Translations under genes and position numbers: made by a program
Source: Bacillus sp. 2205SS5-2
Lineage (GTDB): Bacteria; Bacillota; Bacilli; Bacillales; Bacillaceae_K
Direction of reading: 5' to 3'
Assembly (NCBI RefSeq): GCF_037024155.1
Contig: NZ_JAYKTS010000019.1
Span: 23,155 to 87,154, forward strand
DNA: 64,000 bases
The notes under the pieces: generated by a model
The model's input: only the letters and a program-made list of their open reading frames with translations
Database searches by the model: none
Told to the model about the DNA's origin: nothing
In this document: one piece after another, positions 54,043 to 62,927 of the stretch
How the letters are laid out: each line of letters starts with the position of its first letter
Position numbering within the stretch: the first letter of the stretch is position 1

Positions 54043-55008
54043 TTACACATTATTTTGAAACATAGCAACTACTTGCTTAATAAATTTACCATAGTGAAAC
54101 GATTTGGCAACATAATGGATCGGCCAATCAATTTTTTCAATCGTTGAGCGAAAATCACCCATTGTTTGACCAAATGCCCGTCCTTCATCCAGTGAAATCG
54201 CTATTGGATGTTCTTCAAATGTAATTTCTGCCTCTGAAGACATGGCCCATAATGCTAAGAGGTCATGCAATGGACTTCCATCAATGGTAGGATCTCTCTT
54301 TTTATAAAACTCAAAATAATAGTCGACCATTGGTTTAATTATCATTCCTACTTTATCATCCTTTGCCACGAAACGCTCGTGAAGATAATTTATCAATTGT
54401 GGAGTTAAAATTGCATATTGCGTCACATTTAGTGGGACAAAATATACTTTTTGTTTGGATAACTTCAAAATAATATTAGCAGCATAAGGATCACCATATA
54501 TATTCGCTTCTGCGACAGGGGTTACATTTCCTGGAACGTCAAAAGCTCCCCCCATAATATAGATTTCTTTAACCTTTTTCATGGCTTCAGGGAAAAGAAT
54601 AAAACACGTGGATAAGGAAGTTAGTCGCCCTGCATTAAAAATACTAATCCCCTCTTCACTATATTGTGCAATAATCTCGGGAATTTTATAAAAGTTTTCC
54701 AATAGTTGACCATTCGTGATTTCATATTGAGGAATAATAGGGCCCAATCCTTCTAAGCCGTGCACTTCAGGATAATAGGTTGGCTTGATTGCAGTCAAAG
54801 GAGAATAAGCACCACTTACGATTGGAATGTCTTCTCTTCCCGTTAACCTTGATAAGAAAATCGTATTCCGAATGGCATCTTCTCTGGAAACATTGCCATA
54901 ATCCGCAACAAATCCAATTATGTCAAGCTCTTCACTATAATGAGCATACAGCCCAGCTACCATATCATCAATCCCAAAATCAGAAAAAAATAATATTTTT
55001 CTACCCAT
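54043..55008 (-). CDS. inosine-uridine-type nucleoside hydrolase
   Basis: 321 aa. The calcium-binding motif reads SDFGIDDMVAGLYA rather than the usual DxDxxxDD; the remaining ligands look present (SPLHDLLALWAM). Other family blocks are HGLEGLGPI and NIYGDPYAANIILK. Hydrolyses the N-glycosidic bond of nucleosides for salvage. Replacement of the first Asp by Ser/Phe context should be checked. The ATG follows GGGGGAGATTAGTCG. Monocistronic. Confidence 0.88.
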   Translation of the reverse strand: MGRKILFFSDFGIDDMVAGLYAHYSEELDIIGFVADYGNVSREDAIRNTIFLSRLTGREDIPIVSGAYSPLTAIKPTYYPEVHGLEGLGPIIPQYEITNGQLLENFYKIPEIIAQYSEEGISIFNAGRLTSLSTCFILFPEAMKKVKEIYIMGGAFDVPGNVTPVAEANIYGDPYAANIILKLSKQKVYFVPLNVTQYAILTPQLINYLHERFVAKDDKVGMIIKPMVDYYFEFYKKRDPTIDGSPLHDLLALWAMSSEAEITFEEHPIAISLDEGRAFGQTMGDFRSTIEKIDWPIHYVAKSFHYGKFIKQVVAMFQNNV

Positions 55009-55084
55009 CGACTAATCTCCCCCTATCTACTCTTTTTAAATGTATATTTTTATTATAGGAAGATTAGTCATTATTAGATAAATG

Positions 55085-55113
55085 AAAAAACTGCTTCCTT
55101 GACGGAAACAGTT
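55085..55113 (-). terminator. terminator of the degV-family gene
   Basis: AACTGTTTCC and GGAAGCAGTT on the minus strand followed by TTTTTC. It overlaps the stop codon. Confidence 0.85.
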
Positions 55114-55957
55114 ATTCTGCGAAATACACAAACCCAATTGCACCTGGGCCAGTATGAGTAGAAATAATAGGTGTCGTTTCTTCAATTTGAAAATCATCAA
55201 AGCCCGTTTCTTGTTTAACCTTGTCCTTCATACTCTTAGCAAGTTCTAGCCCATCGGCATGACAAAGTCCAACTGCCTTTAAAGTTTTGCCTGCTGAATC
55301 TTCAAGGAGTTGCTTTCCTAAAAATTTTACCACTTGTGAATGGCTCCGAACCTTCGTTACCGGATTGTATTCAGCTCCTTCTAATGATGCAATCGGTTTG
55401 ATGTTTAACAGTGATCCTAAAAATGCTTTCCCCTTTCCGATTCTCCCTCCTTTTACGAGGTTTTCAAGCGTGTCAACGACGACATACAGTTTTGTAGAAG
55501 AGCGAATTTCTTCGATTCTTTTGAGGATCTCTTCTAACGAATAACCCTGCTTACTCATCTTTGCCGCCTCTACTACTTGAAAAGCTAACCCTTTTGAAAT
55601 AAACAGTGAGTCCACAACCGTTACATCGCTTTCCGACAACTGAGCGGCACTTTGGGCAGACCGAACGGTTCCACTCATTTTTCCTGTCATATGTATCGAA
55701 AGTATTTGACTTCCATCTTTACCGAGCTCATCATAAAGCTCGACAAACGATCCTGCAGATGGCTGTGAGCTTTTCGGAAGCTCTTTCGAATTCTTCATTT
55801 TTTGCATAAATTCACTTGGTGTTATATCCACTCGATCTAAATAATTTTCACCTTCAATCGATATGGATAGTGGAACTACATGAATATCATAATCCTGTAT
55901 TTCCAGTGTTGATAGATCCGAAGTTGAATCTGTTACAATTTTTATTTTCGTCATCAT
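55112..55957 (-). CDS. DegV-family fatty-acid-binding protein
   Basis: 281 aa. KIVTDSTSDLS at the start, SQPSAGSFVELYDEL, SIHMTGKMSGTVRSAQ and the final THTGPGAIGFVY are the DegV signature. These bind fatty acids and can act as FakB subunits presenting them to FakA. ATG at 55957 (or one codon in) follows GGATGTGGA. No fakA nearby. Confidence 0.94.
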   Translation of the reverse strand: MMTKIKIVTDSTSDLSTLEIQDYDIHVVPLSISIEGENYLDRVDITPSEFMQKMKNSKELPKSSQPSAGSFVELYDELGKDGSQILSIHMTGKMSGTVRSAQSAAQLSESDVTVVDSLFISKGLAFQVVEAAKMSKQGYSLEEILKRIEEIRSSTKLYVVVDTLENLVKGGRIGKGKAFLGSLLNIKPIASLEGAEYNPVTKVRSHSQVVKFLGKQLLEDSAGKTLKAVGLCHADGLELAKSMKDKVKQETGFDDFQIEETTPIISTHTGPGAIGFVYFAE

Positions 55958-56183
55958 TCCACATCCTAACTATTTACCAATTCAATTGTATTATAACGAT
56001 AAAAGCTATGGTTGTGAACACTTTACGCTTGAGGATTAGAAAAGAAGAATGGTCATACAAGCATATGGCGGGGCAAGGTCTGTGGTACTCTTTTCCTTAT
56101 TAAAGGGCTTGACTTTCGACTTCTAGCCAATTGAATTTGGAGTTTAACATAAGAACCATCCTAAATAGTTATTCTGCCAAACA

Positions 56184-56212
56184 AAAAAAGGAACTAAACT
56201 ACTCGCTCCTTT
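56184..56212 (-). terminator. intrinsic terminator
   Basis: AAGGA and TCCTT arms with seven T on the minus strand, directly after the small gene ending at 56213. Confidence 0.65.
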
Positions 56213-56464
56213 CTAGGCATTATTTTGTAACGTATTCGTGTGGTAAAGCTCTTCATAATCCGTCCATTTCAACACTTTCTTTAAGTAGGTACGGAATGAA
56301 TAAGTGTTATGCCTCAACCCTTGTTTAACAATTAATGAAACAAATAACTGAAATCGTGCATGAACTTGGAAATAGAGAGGGTTCTCTTGATTTAATACCG
56401 GAATATCTACAATCTTGACCTTTTTACCTTCTAAAGCTCTGAATTCGTAGCTTTTCATTAGCAA
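56213..56464 (-). CDS. small conserved-looking protein, possibly DUF2535
   Basis: 83 aa. KSYEFRALEGKKVKIVDIPVL followed by a helix with LFVSLIVKQGL and a tail YLKKVLKWTDYEELYH. It resembles the DUF2535 group as I recall it, of unknown function. The TTG at 56464 has AGAGGA 9 bases before; the ATG two codons later is the alternative. In the ypm gene neighbourhood. Confidence 0.62.
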   Translation of the reverse strand: MLMKSYEFRALEGKKVKIVDIPVLNQENPLYFQVHARFQLFVSLIVKQGLRHNTYSFRTYLKKVLKWTDYEELYHTNTLQNNA

Positions 56465-56596
56465 AATATCAATCCTCTTTTACACCCGTTTGATAATATT
56501 ATACTATATAATCCTGTTCCCCGCGAATGAATAAAAAATTTTCTGATAATTTATTTTTACCTCAAAATCAGGGAGTGTCCAACCATTTTTTCTGCT

Positions 56597-57259
56597 CTAG
56601 AACGATTGGATACAGGTTGGATCATTATTTTTACTGCTATTCACACGATTTGAAACTTGGTAACTCACCATTTCCTCACTTGAAATCGGTGTAAACAATA
56701 ATTTCACTTCATCATATTCTAAAGAAGTATCTAACCAACAGTGAATACTCTCCTCTGACAATAGCATCACTGGCATCCGGTCATGGACCGGTTGAACTAG
56801 TTCATTTGCCTGTGTCGTCAGAATCGTCCCCATAGGCTTCTTCTCACCAGCTATTTTTCTTATATCCCAGAGTCCAGCAAAGGCAAACGGGCGGTCTTCA
56901 TTTAATTGAAACCGATAAGGAATCCTTTCGCTTCCTTCCCGCTTCCATTCAAAAAAACTATCAGCAAACATTACACACCTCTTTTGCTGAAATAAAGCTT
57001 GAAAGCTCTTCTTCTCCGTCACCGTCTCACTCCGCGCATTAATCATAAGCTTCTGTGCGGTTCCAGAAGATTTCCACTGAGGTAGTAATCCCCAATGTAG
57101 GTACCCGGCTTTTATTTTCCCGTTATGTCCAATTGCACTCAGCACCCTCTGTCCAGGCGCAACATTATAGCTTGGTTCCCATTCAACCGTCCACTCGTCA
57201 ATTTGAATCAAGGTTTGTAAATCTTCAGGATTTGCTAGATTCGTATACCTTCCACACAC
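56597..57259 (-). CDS. SRAP-domain abasic-site-shielding protein (YedK/HMCES)
   Basis: 220 aa. Initiation at the GTG at 57259 (AAAGAGG upstream) makes Cys the second residue (CGRYT), which is required because this Cys forms the thiazolidine link to abasic DNA. The upstream frame to 57298 would bury it and is rejected. MINARSETV, FFEWKREG and HDRMPVMLL carry the other active-site residues (Asn, Glu, His). It protects single-stranded DNA at abasic sites. Confidence 0.94.
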   Translation of the reverse strand: MCGRYTNLANPEDLQTLIQIDEWTVEWEPSYNVAPGQRVLSAIGHNGKIKAGYLHWGLLPQWKSSGTAQKLMINARSETVTEKKSFQALFQQKRCVMFADSFFEWKREGSERIPYRFQLNEDRPFAFAGLWDIRKIAGEKKPMGTILTTQANELVQPVHDRMPVMLLSEESIHCWLDTSLEYDEVKLLFTPISSEEMVSYQVSNRVNSSKNNDPTCIQSF

Positions 57260-57473
57260 ATTATCGCCTCTTTCATAAAATAAAAGTTTGTCCAACAATT
57301 CATTAAAAAGAACATGAAATTTTCAAGCAGGAAAAAATTCAGACAAAAAGAATCCTCATTCTCCAAACAGAAAATTCTTCTTGTTTACCGGGAAAGTATG
57401 ACATTCATCATTTGCGGTCAGAGATAGATAGGCATAGAATAAAAGAAGTCGAACTATTGAAAGGGGCTTTACC

Positions 57474-58109
57474 TTGACTACTTATGACCAAATTAATTGG
57501 AAAGAAGAAATCGCCAATGCCATCACACACGGGATCGGCTTCCTTTTAAGCATCCCTGCCCTAGTGATGCTAATCATTTTTGCAGTGAACAAAGGGACTA
57601 CCTGGCACGTTGTCAGCTTCACCATATTTGGAAGTTCCATGATCATGTTGTATTTATTCTCTACGATGCTTCACAGCTTCAAACCATCTCCTGTTAAACG
57701 TATGTTTGCTATTTTAGATCATTCAGCCATTTATGTCCTGATTGCTGGCACATACACACCGTTTATGTTAGTCAGCATACGAGGAGCACTCGGATGGTCC
57801 ATCTTTGGCATAGTTTGGGGAATCGCATTAATTGGCATCGTCTTCAAATTTTACTTTGTAGACCGCTTTAATGTAATTTCTACCCTCTTTTACGTTCTCA
57901 TGGGGTGGTTGATCATCATAGCGATTAAACCGATATATATCAGCCTTACAGGTTCAGGATTTGCGCTCTTATTAACTGGTGGCCTCTTATACTCAGTCGG
58001 TGCAATTTTCTACATTTGGGATAAACTCCCTTACAATCATGCGATCTGGCATCTATTCGTCCTTGCTGGTAGTGGGTTTATGTATTTTTGTATATTATTT
58101 TATGTTTAA
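57474..58109 (+). CDS. hemolysin III / PAQR-family membrane protein (YplQ-like)
   Basis: 211 aa with seven membrane helices. WKEEIANAITHGIGFLLSIP at the start, STMLHSF, LDHSAIYVLIAGTYTPF and a late YNHAIWHLFVLAG hold the conserved His and Asp residues. Member of the Hly-III branch of PAQR proteins; probably a membrane hydrolase or channel. TTG at 57474 follows AAAGGGG by seven bases. Divergent from the SRAP gene. Confidence 0.93.
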   Translation: MTTYDQINWKEEIANAITHGIGFLLSIPALVMLIIFAVNKGTTWHVVSFTIFGSSMIMLYLFSTMLHSFKPSPVKRMFAILDHSAIYVLIAGTYTPFMLVSIRGALGWSIFGIVWGIALIGIVFKFYFVDRFNVISTLFYVLMGWLIIIAIKPIYISLTGSGFALLLTGGLLYSVGAIFYIWDKLPYNHAIWHLFVLAGSGFMYFCILFYV

Positions 58110-58115
58110 AAATCA

Positions 58116-58156
58116 AAAGCAGTTAGAATCCTATGAGAATTCTAGCTGCTTTTTTA
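58116..58156 (+). terminator. intrinsic terminator
   Basis: AAAGCAGTTAGAATC and GAATTCTAGCTGCTTTTTT form a long stem with a T run, just after the hemolysin III stop. Confidence 0.92.
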
Positions 58157-58360
58157 CTAATTGCCAATGGGAATAAGGTTGGTGACATTATTCCCATGTT
58201 CTCTTTGGAAAAGGCTTTTATCTTAATTTTATTGCTTTTACCAAAAAGGCAGCAAGAATGGTTTTTTCGAGTTATTTCTTACATTTTATTTAAAAATCAA
58301 AAATTTTTTCGTTAGGAAAGGAGTACAATGTCATTCAAGCCAAAAATTTCACTCCGTTCA

Positions 58361-58391
58361 ACATTGCCACAATCTTTGCGAAATCAACCAT
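58361..58391 (+). repeat. terminus of the dispersed repeat overlapping a stop codon
   Basis: GCCACAATCTTTGCGAAATC matches the right terminus. The TGA stop of the STAS gene (58384-58386) lies within it. A weak left match sits near 58208, so a decayed full copy is possible. Confidence 0.55.
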
Positions 58392-58875
58392 AAATACTTT
58401 GAAATTTGATTTTCTTTTGTTGCATTAAATATTGAAGAGCTGTTCGAAAAGTTAAGAAGCTTTTGACTCCTTGAATTTCGCTTACTCCTGACTTAATGAT
58501 GATTTGAGTAAGGGCAGGTGTAAACCCGACAAATAATAGTTCGACTCCCATTAATTCCACTGCTTTAGCCATATTATCAATGTAAGTTCCTAATATCTCA
58601 ACCTCTCCTACTTCCTTCTTAGAAATAGCTGAGAAATCTACAATGATGGTACTAATATCCTCTCCGTAAGAAACGTTTAAGATTTTCGATATAATATTTT
58701 CAAGGCGTTCAGGAGATAGCTTACCAGTAATGGGAATCAGTATCGTTTCTGGCACGATAGAGGGAATAATAGGTGCTGAAATATCCAAAATAAGCTGCTC
58801 AGATTCTACTAGTTGTCTTTTTAAATACGCTATTTCTTGTTTCAATTTTTCAATTTCTTTTTCCTCAATTGTCAT
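58384..58875 (-). CDS. STAS-domain protein (RsbR-paralogue-like)
   Basis: 163 aa. A short N-terminal coiled coil (EKEIEKLKQEIAYLKRQLVE) precedes an RsbR-type STAS domain: LILDISAPIIPSIVPETILIPITG, TIIVDFSAI and LLFVGFTPALTQIIIKSG. RsbR paralogues seat in the stressosome upstream of SigB. This protein lacks the N-terminal sensor domain, and at the usual phosphorylated Thr/Ser after the VDF strand it reads SKKEVGEVE, so it may not be phosphorylated. ATG follows GAGGGTTTATT. Solitary. Confidence 0.87.
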   Translation of the reverse strand: MTIEEKEIEKLKQEIAYLKRQLVESEQLILDISAPIIPSIVPETILIPITGKLSPERLENIISKILNVSYGEDISTIIVDFSAISKKEVGEVEILGTYIDNMAKAVELMGVELLFVGFTPALTQIIIKSGVSEIQGVKSFLTFRTALQYLMQQKKIKFQSIYG

Positions 58876-59020
58876 AATAAACCCTCACTATTACTAGATT
58901 ATGATTAATCCTTTCTAATATTTTACCATAGCAGGAGACTTAGATACAGGCACATCACCGCAAGACTAGGGACAAGTGGACAGCGTCCTATCTTGCAATA
59001 GTTTTATACCCACTCTCTAC

Positions 59021-60328
59021 TTATTCAATTGGGATTAACACATCTCCTTCTTCGACATGAGGAAAATCACTTAAATAAAGACTTACTTTTCCTTCCTTTC
59101 CAATGACATCATAGGGCACCCCAAAATAGAACGACTTTCCGGTTTCTCTGTAGGATGTTCTCGTTATTGGCTCCCGTCTTCCTTCTTCTTTTCGTACTTC
59201 TGAAAAAATATCCGTTTTGTTAAATTTCTTAATGGTTTCAAAAAACATATACTCTTCGTCCATCATCACATTGGAATCGATTTTCAAATCTAGCCCCGTA
59301 GGCTGATGGAGAATCTTTTGCTGGTCTAAATCAACTGTAACAGTAAGGTCGTCTTTATCCCATCCGCGAATTCCGTCGAATGCAACTGATAGAGATTGAG
59401 GTGTTTCAAAATAATTGCTTTGCAGTACGAACACTACTTCATCCCCCTCCCCAAATGAAGTGATTCCGGACGCCTTCCTTGCCCATGTTTCCCCGTTTTG
59501 ATCGACCAATCGTACATTTTTCAAATCAAATATTCTCATAGAATTAGTAGAATCGTACTCAACTTTTATTTCAGTCTGAGTTGGTGATATGATAACTTGA
59601 TTGATGACCAAGTTTTGTCCTTGAATTTCGACCCATTGATTAATCTCATATTTAATCGTTTGTCCAATTTTTCCAGTATCCACTTTTAGTGGAAAATAAA
59701 CGTCAGATTCGTTTTCGTCTGAATGGATCGTAAAACCAATTCCTTTTATGTCGGCTGGATCGATGTCATTGTCTTTAAAGTACAATTCAATGACAGAAAG
59801 ATCTTGTTCTTCATCATTTTCACTAAATACTGGCATTATTGAAGAAAAGGACTCCACTTTTTCTCCACTTTTAAGCCTCAAATACGAATCTAGACGAGAA
59901 GAATTAGGAGTTTTTTCAGAAAAAGAGAGAAAAATATGCATTTGTTCTTCATCTAAAATATATGAATCGATATATATTTTTTTGTCACCCAGCTTCCTTT
60001 CTTGTATAACAGGCTGAAGATATTCTTGATTTAATAATGCCATCATGCCTTTATCCTCACGAAGAAGTTGAACAATTTGAGAAAACCCAGGAATACTCGA
60101 TACAGTCGCAGCAACTGAAGTCGACATCCGAACGGAGGAAATAATCAGGCATAAAAGTGCCGCAGCTAAGACAACAGGTGCGAATTTATACATAAATTTT
60201 TTTATCTTTTTCTTCCGTTTTCCTTTCAAAAAACCATCATAAACAGCGTCATCTAAGCGAACTCCTGGCAATTTGATTGATTCTATCTCTTCTTGTAAGC
60301 GCTCATACTCCGGTTGATCTCGATTCAA
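59021..60328 (-). CDS. DUF4179-type anti-sigma factor
   Basis: 435 aa. A cytoplasmic N-terminal 40 residues, one membrane helix (FAPVVLAAALLCLIISSV), then a long extracellular part starting with the DUF4179 region (SSIPGFSQIVQLLREDKG) and beta-rich DUF5643-like domain. These proteins hold their ECF sigma factor until a signal arrives. The start overlaps the sigma gene by 26 bases and follows GAAAGGAGA, giving translational coupling. Confidence 0.88.
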   Translation of the reverse strand: MNRDQPEYERLQEEIESIKLPGVRLDDAVYDGFLKGKRKKKIKKFMYKFAPVVLAAALLCLIISSVRMSTSVAATVSSIPGFSQIVQLLREDKGMMALLNQEYLQPVIQERKLGDKKIYIDSYILDEEQMHIFLSFSEKTPNSSRLDSYLRLKSGEKVESFSSIMPVFSENDEEQDLSVIELYFKDNDIDPADIKGIGFTIHSDENESDVYFPLKVDTGKIGQTIKYEINQWVEIQGQNLVINQVIISPTQTEIKVEYDSTNSMRIFDLKNVRLVDQNGETWARKASGITSFGEGDEVVFVLQSNYFETPQSLSVAFDGIRGWDKDDLTVTVDLDQQKILHQPTGLDLKIDSNVMMDEEYMFFETIKKFNKTDIFSEVRKEEGRREPITRTSYRETGKSFYFGVPYDVIGKEGKVSLYLSDFPHVEEGDVLIPIE

Positions 60329-60830
60329 GTGAACCTTCTCCTTTCATCTCTGAATCCTTTAACTGTTTCACCGCTTTATATAACCAAGTTTTGATTGTTC
60401 CTTCAGACGTATTCATGGAAAGTGCTATTTCTTTTATTTTATAACCTTGGATATATTTCATCGTCAGGACCTGCTGAAATTTCTCATCAAGATTAGCTAG
60501 TAATTCCCAAAATTCAATAAGATACGTATCCCTTTTCATTCCTTTTGCCTCGACTAAATCTTGATGATGGACTATTCGCTTACTCTTTTTGAATTCATCA
60601 TGACAATAATTTAATAAAATCCTAGTCAACCATGTAGAAAAATATTGAGGATTTTTTAGTGTATGTACTTTTTGATACGCACGAAAGGTCGTTTCTTGGA
60701 CAGCTTCTAGTGCGTCATGCTCGTTTCGAAAATACAAAAAGGCCATGCGATATAATTGTGTTTGATATTCCTTCATTAAGGTAAGAAACGCATCATCATC
60801 TCCCTTAATTGCTTCCTTGACTACATTCAC
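60303..60830 (-). CDS. ECF-type RNA polymerase sigma factor
   Basis: 175 aa. Region 2: YQTQLYRMAFLYFRNEHDALEAVQETTFRAYQK (in part LYFRNEHDALEAVQET). Region 4: VLTMKYIQGYKIKEIALSM followed by TSEGTIKTWLYKAVKQLK. No region 1 or 3. Partner of the anti-sigma gene immediately downstream. GTG at 60830 follows GGAGGGAACATC. Its own promoter looks ECF-dependent, implying autoregulation. Confidence 0.94.
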   Translation of the reverse strand: MNVVKEAIKGDDDAFLTLMKEYQTQLYRMAFLYFRNEHDALEAVQETTFRAYQKVHTLKNPQYFSTWLTRILLNYCHDEFKKSKRIVHHQDLVEAKGMKRDTYLIEFWELLANLDEKFQQVLTMKYIQGYKIKEIALSMNTSEGTIKTWLYKAVKQLKDSEMKGEGSLESRSTGV

Positions 60831-60855
60831 GATGTTCCCTCCTACTCCTCTTCCA

Positions 60856-60884
60856 TTAGACTACCTCAAGGTAAAAAAGTTTTA
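60856..60884 (-). promoter_or_regulatory. ECF-type autoregulatory promoter
   Basis: Minus strand TAAAACTTTTTTACC as -35 region and GTCTAA (60856-60861) as -10, with a 17-base spacer. The AAAC and GTC cores are typical of ECF promoters. Confidence 0.6.
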
Positions 60885-61045
60885 AAAGATTATTATTTTT
60901 TTAGAAATATAAAACTATCGTAGCGATTAATGAATTAAATAGCTTCTTAAGATTGTGATTGAACATTTTCTAAAGTTGTAGTTGTTATGTTAGGACTAGA
61001 TGGGGAAACAATCAACTACCCTATAGTAGATCTATAAGAAGTGTA
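60885..61045. other. spacer upstream of the sigma operon
   Basis: No gene or clear site seen. Confidence 0.45.
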
Positions 61046-61084
61046 GAAAAAAGAGCCAAAATCAACTTTGAACAGGATTTTGAC
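61046..61084 (-). terminator. intrinsic terminator of alkaline phosphatase
   Basis: GTCAAAATC and GATTTTGGC arms followed by TCTTTTTTC on the minus strand. Confidence 0.75.
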
Positions 61085-61178
61085 TTCTTTATTCATTCAA
61101 TTTTTATATAGGCACATTCATTGACTTCATAAGTGTTCCTATTTCCGGAATGTCGCAAGTTTTCTTGTTGACCCCACT

Positions 61179-62558
61179 TTATTTTCCATCCTTAATTTTC
61201 GTTTTATTTTCAAGAATCCGGAAAATGAATTTTGCTTGGTCCGTATTATCAATCAAACCCACAAATTTTTCTTTTTCCGGACCAAAAGCATAAACAGGTA
61301 CATCCTCTCCCGTATGAACAGTTGTTGTCCATCCAGACCCTGAGCGTTTGTTAAAGATTTCTTCAATGCTGTCATCAACGGCTTTTTCACTGCCATTCGC
61401 TGCTGCTTCCTTGACAGAATTTATTTCCTTCTGCGTAAGTTCTAGGTCTATATATTGTGCAAGGGTTTCGGAAACAGAGGAACCCGTCACTATTTTTCTA
61501 GCCATAAAATCCGGCGAGCGTTTTGCTGCTTTAATCGGGTCTGGATCCCAATTATAATCCCCCTTGGCTCCAATTGAGAATCCTCCAGTTGAATGATCAG
61601 CTGTAACGATCACCAGTGTTTCCCCGTTTTCTTCCGCAAATTCTTCAACACGCTCAAACGCTTTTTCAAAATCTTTCATTTCACTCATCGCTGCAACGAC
61701 ATCATTATCATGACCTGCCCAGTCAATCTCACTTCCTTCTATCATCAGGAAGAAGCCATCTTTATCTTCTTTTAGTCGGTCAATGGCTGATTCGGTCAAC
61801 ACTGCAAGACTTGGTTGTTTTTCATCACGATCAATCATCTTATCCATTCCATCTTCTGCGAAAAGACCCAAGATTTGTTTGCTTTTATTCTTCTTAAGCT
61901 CTTGAGCTGTTGTGACATAGCTATAGCCATCCTTTTGGAACATTTCAATAAGATTTCGATCTTCACGGTCAAAGAAATCCGTCCCTCCACCTAGCATCAC
62001 ATCGATTTTGTGTTCACCGTTAACCAATTCATCATAAAAATCGTCTGCTATGGCATTTTGGCTTTTACGTTTCTCCTCGTGTGCTCCGAATGAAGCTGGC
62101 GTAGCATGAGTAATTTCAGAGGTGGAGACAATTCCTGTTGCCATACCATATTCTTTCGCTTGCTCTAACACCGTTTTCACTTGTAATTTATCCTTATCGA
62201 CTGCAATCGCATTATTATATGTTTTTACACCTGCACTCATCGCAGTCGCAGCAGCTGCAGAGTCTGTTATATTTTCTTTTTCATCATCGGAGTAGGTAGT
62301 TTGCAATCCCACTAAGTAAGGATCAAGCGCTGTTGGTTCCATTTCAACGGTTTCCGGATTATCATTCAGATAACGAAGAGCCGTTATATATGAAACCCCC
62401 ATTCCATCTCCAATCATAAATATAATATTTTTTAATTGTCTATTTTTCGTTGTACTTTCTTTTGCATTAGAATTTTGTTGATTTATTCCTATAATACTCC
62501 CAATTGCAATAGCTAAAACCATCACAAGCAGGAGCATTTTATACAATGTTTTTTTCAT
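61179..62558 (-). CDS. secreted alkaline phosphatase (PhoA/PhoB type)
   Basis: 459 aa. A signal peptide (LLLVMVLAIAIGSIIGI) precedes NIIFMIGDGMGVSYI with the first metal Asp. The nucleophile Ser is in TDSAAAATAMSAG; EGSEIDWAGHDND and VTADHSTGG supply zinc and magnesium ligands; a VHTGEDVPVYAFGP block closes the site. Hydrolyses phosphomonoesters outside the cell. ATG at 62558 follows AGGAGGTAAGGAA; 96 open upstream codons run through a terminator and are rejected. No clear PhoP box was identified. Confidence 0.94.
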   Translation of the reverse strand: MKKTLYKMLLLVMVLAIAIGSIIGINQQNSNAKESTTKNRQLKNIIFMIGDGMGVSYITALRYLNDNPETVEMEPTALDPYLVGLQTTYSDDEKENITDSAAAATAMSAGVKTYNNAIAVDKDKLQVKTVLEQAKEYGMATGIVSTSEITHATPASFGAHEEKRKSQNAIADDFYDELVNGEHKIDVMLGGGTDFFDREDRNLIEMFQKDGYSYVTTAQELKKNKSKQILGLFAEDGMDKMIDRDEKQPSLAVLTESAIDRLKEDKDGFFLMIEGSEIDWAGHDNDVVAAMSEMKDFEKAFERVEEFAEENGETLVIVTADHSTGGFSIGAKGDYNWDPDPIKAAKRSPDFMARKIVTGSSVSETLAQYIDLELTQKEINSVKEAAANGSEKAVDDSIEEIFNKRSGSGWTTTVHTGEDVPVYAFGPEKEKFVGLIDNTDQAKFIFRILENKTKIKDGK

Positions 62559-62642
62559 TTCCTTACCTCCTAGGAATTTGATACAAATAAATTGATGAAG
62601 TTCAGATTGTGAATACCTTTTAGAAGTGAAAAAAATGCAAAC

Positions 62643-62672
62643 AAAAAACAGGTAAAAAACACCTGTTTTTTT
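62643..62672. terminator. bidirectional intrinsic terminator
   Basis: AAAAAACAGGT and ACCTGTTTTTT form an 11-bp stem with T runs. It would insulate the phosphatase gene from IS4 transcription. Confidence 0.88.
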
Positions 62673-62927
62673 GGTAGTATTAACTTTTTTTGAACTTTTA
62701 CCCATTAGCATTGCATAAAAATTTTTGAAGTTTGTCAAACGACTAAAATTTTCCAAGTATTTAATTTGCTTAATTTTCAGAAAAATAATTTTCTTCATTA
62801 TGGAAAAAAAGGCTGAGTGGCTCTGTTTGGTAGCCCTCATCCACATTTTTGTAAATTATTGTCAGTTTGAACGTTTTAGAACATCGGGTCGTAGGTTAAG
62901 GAATCTAAATGCACCACCTCGCCTCCC
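62673..62927. other. spacer with the expected right end of the IS4 element
   Basis: No gene. The terminal inverted repeat of the IS should lie here, but without the other end in the window it cannot be fixed. Confidence 0.4.

Noticed and set aside
61179..62846. 555-codon version of the alkaline phosphatase
   Set aside because: The first 96 codons cross a strong terminator; the signal peptide and ribosome-binding site place the start at 62558.
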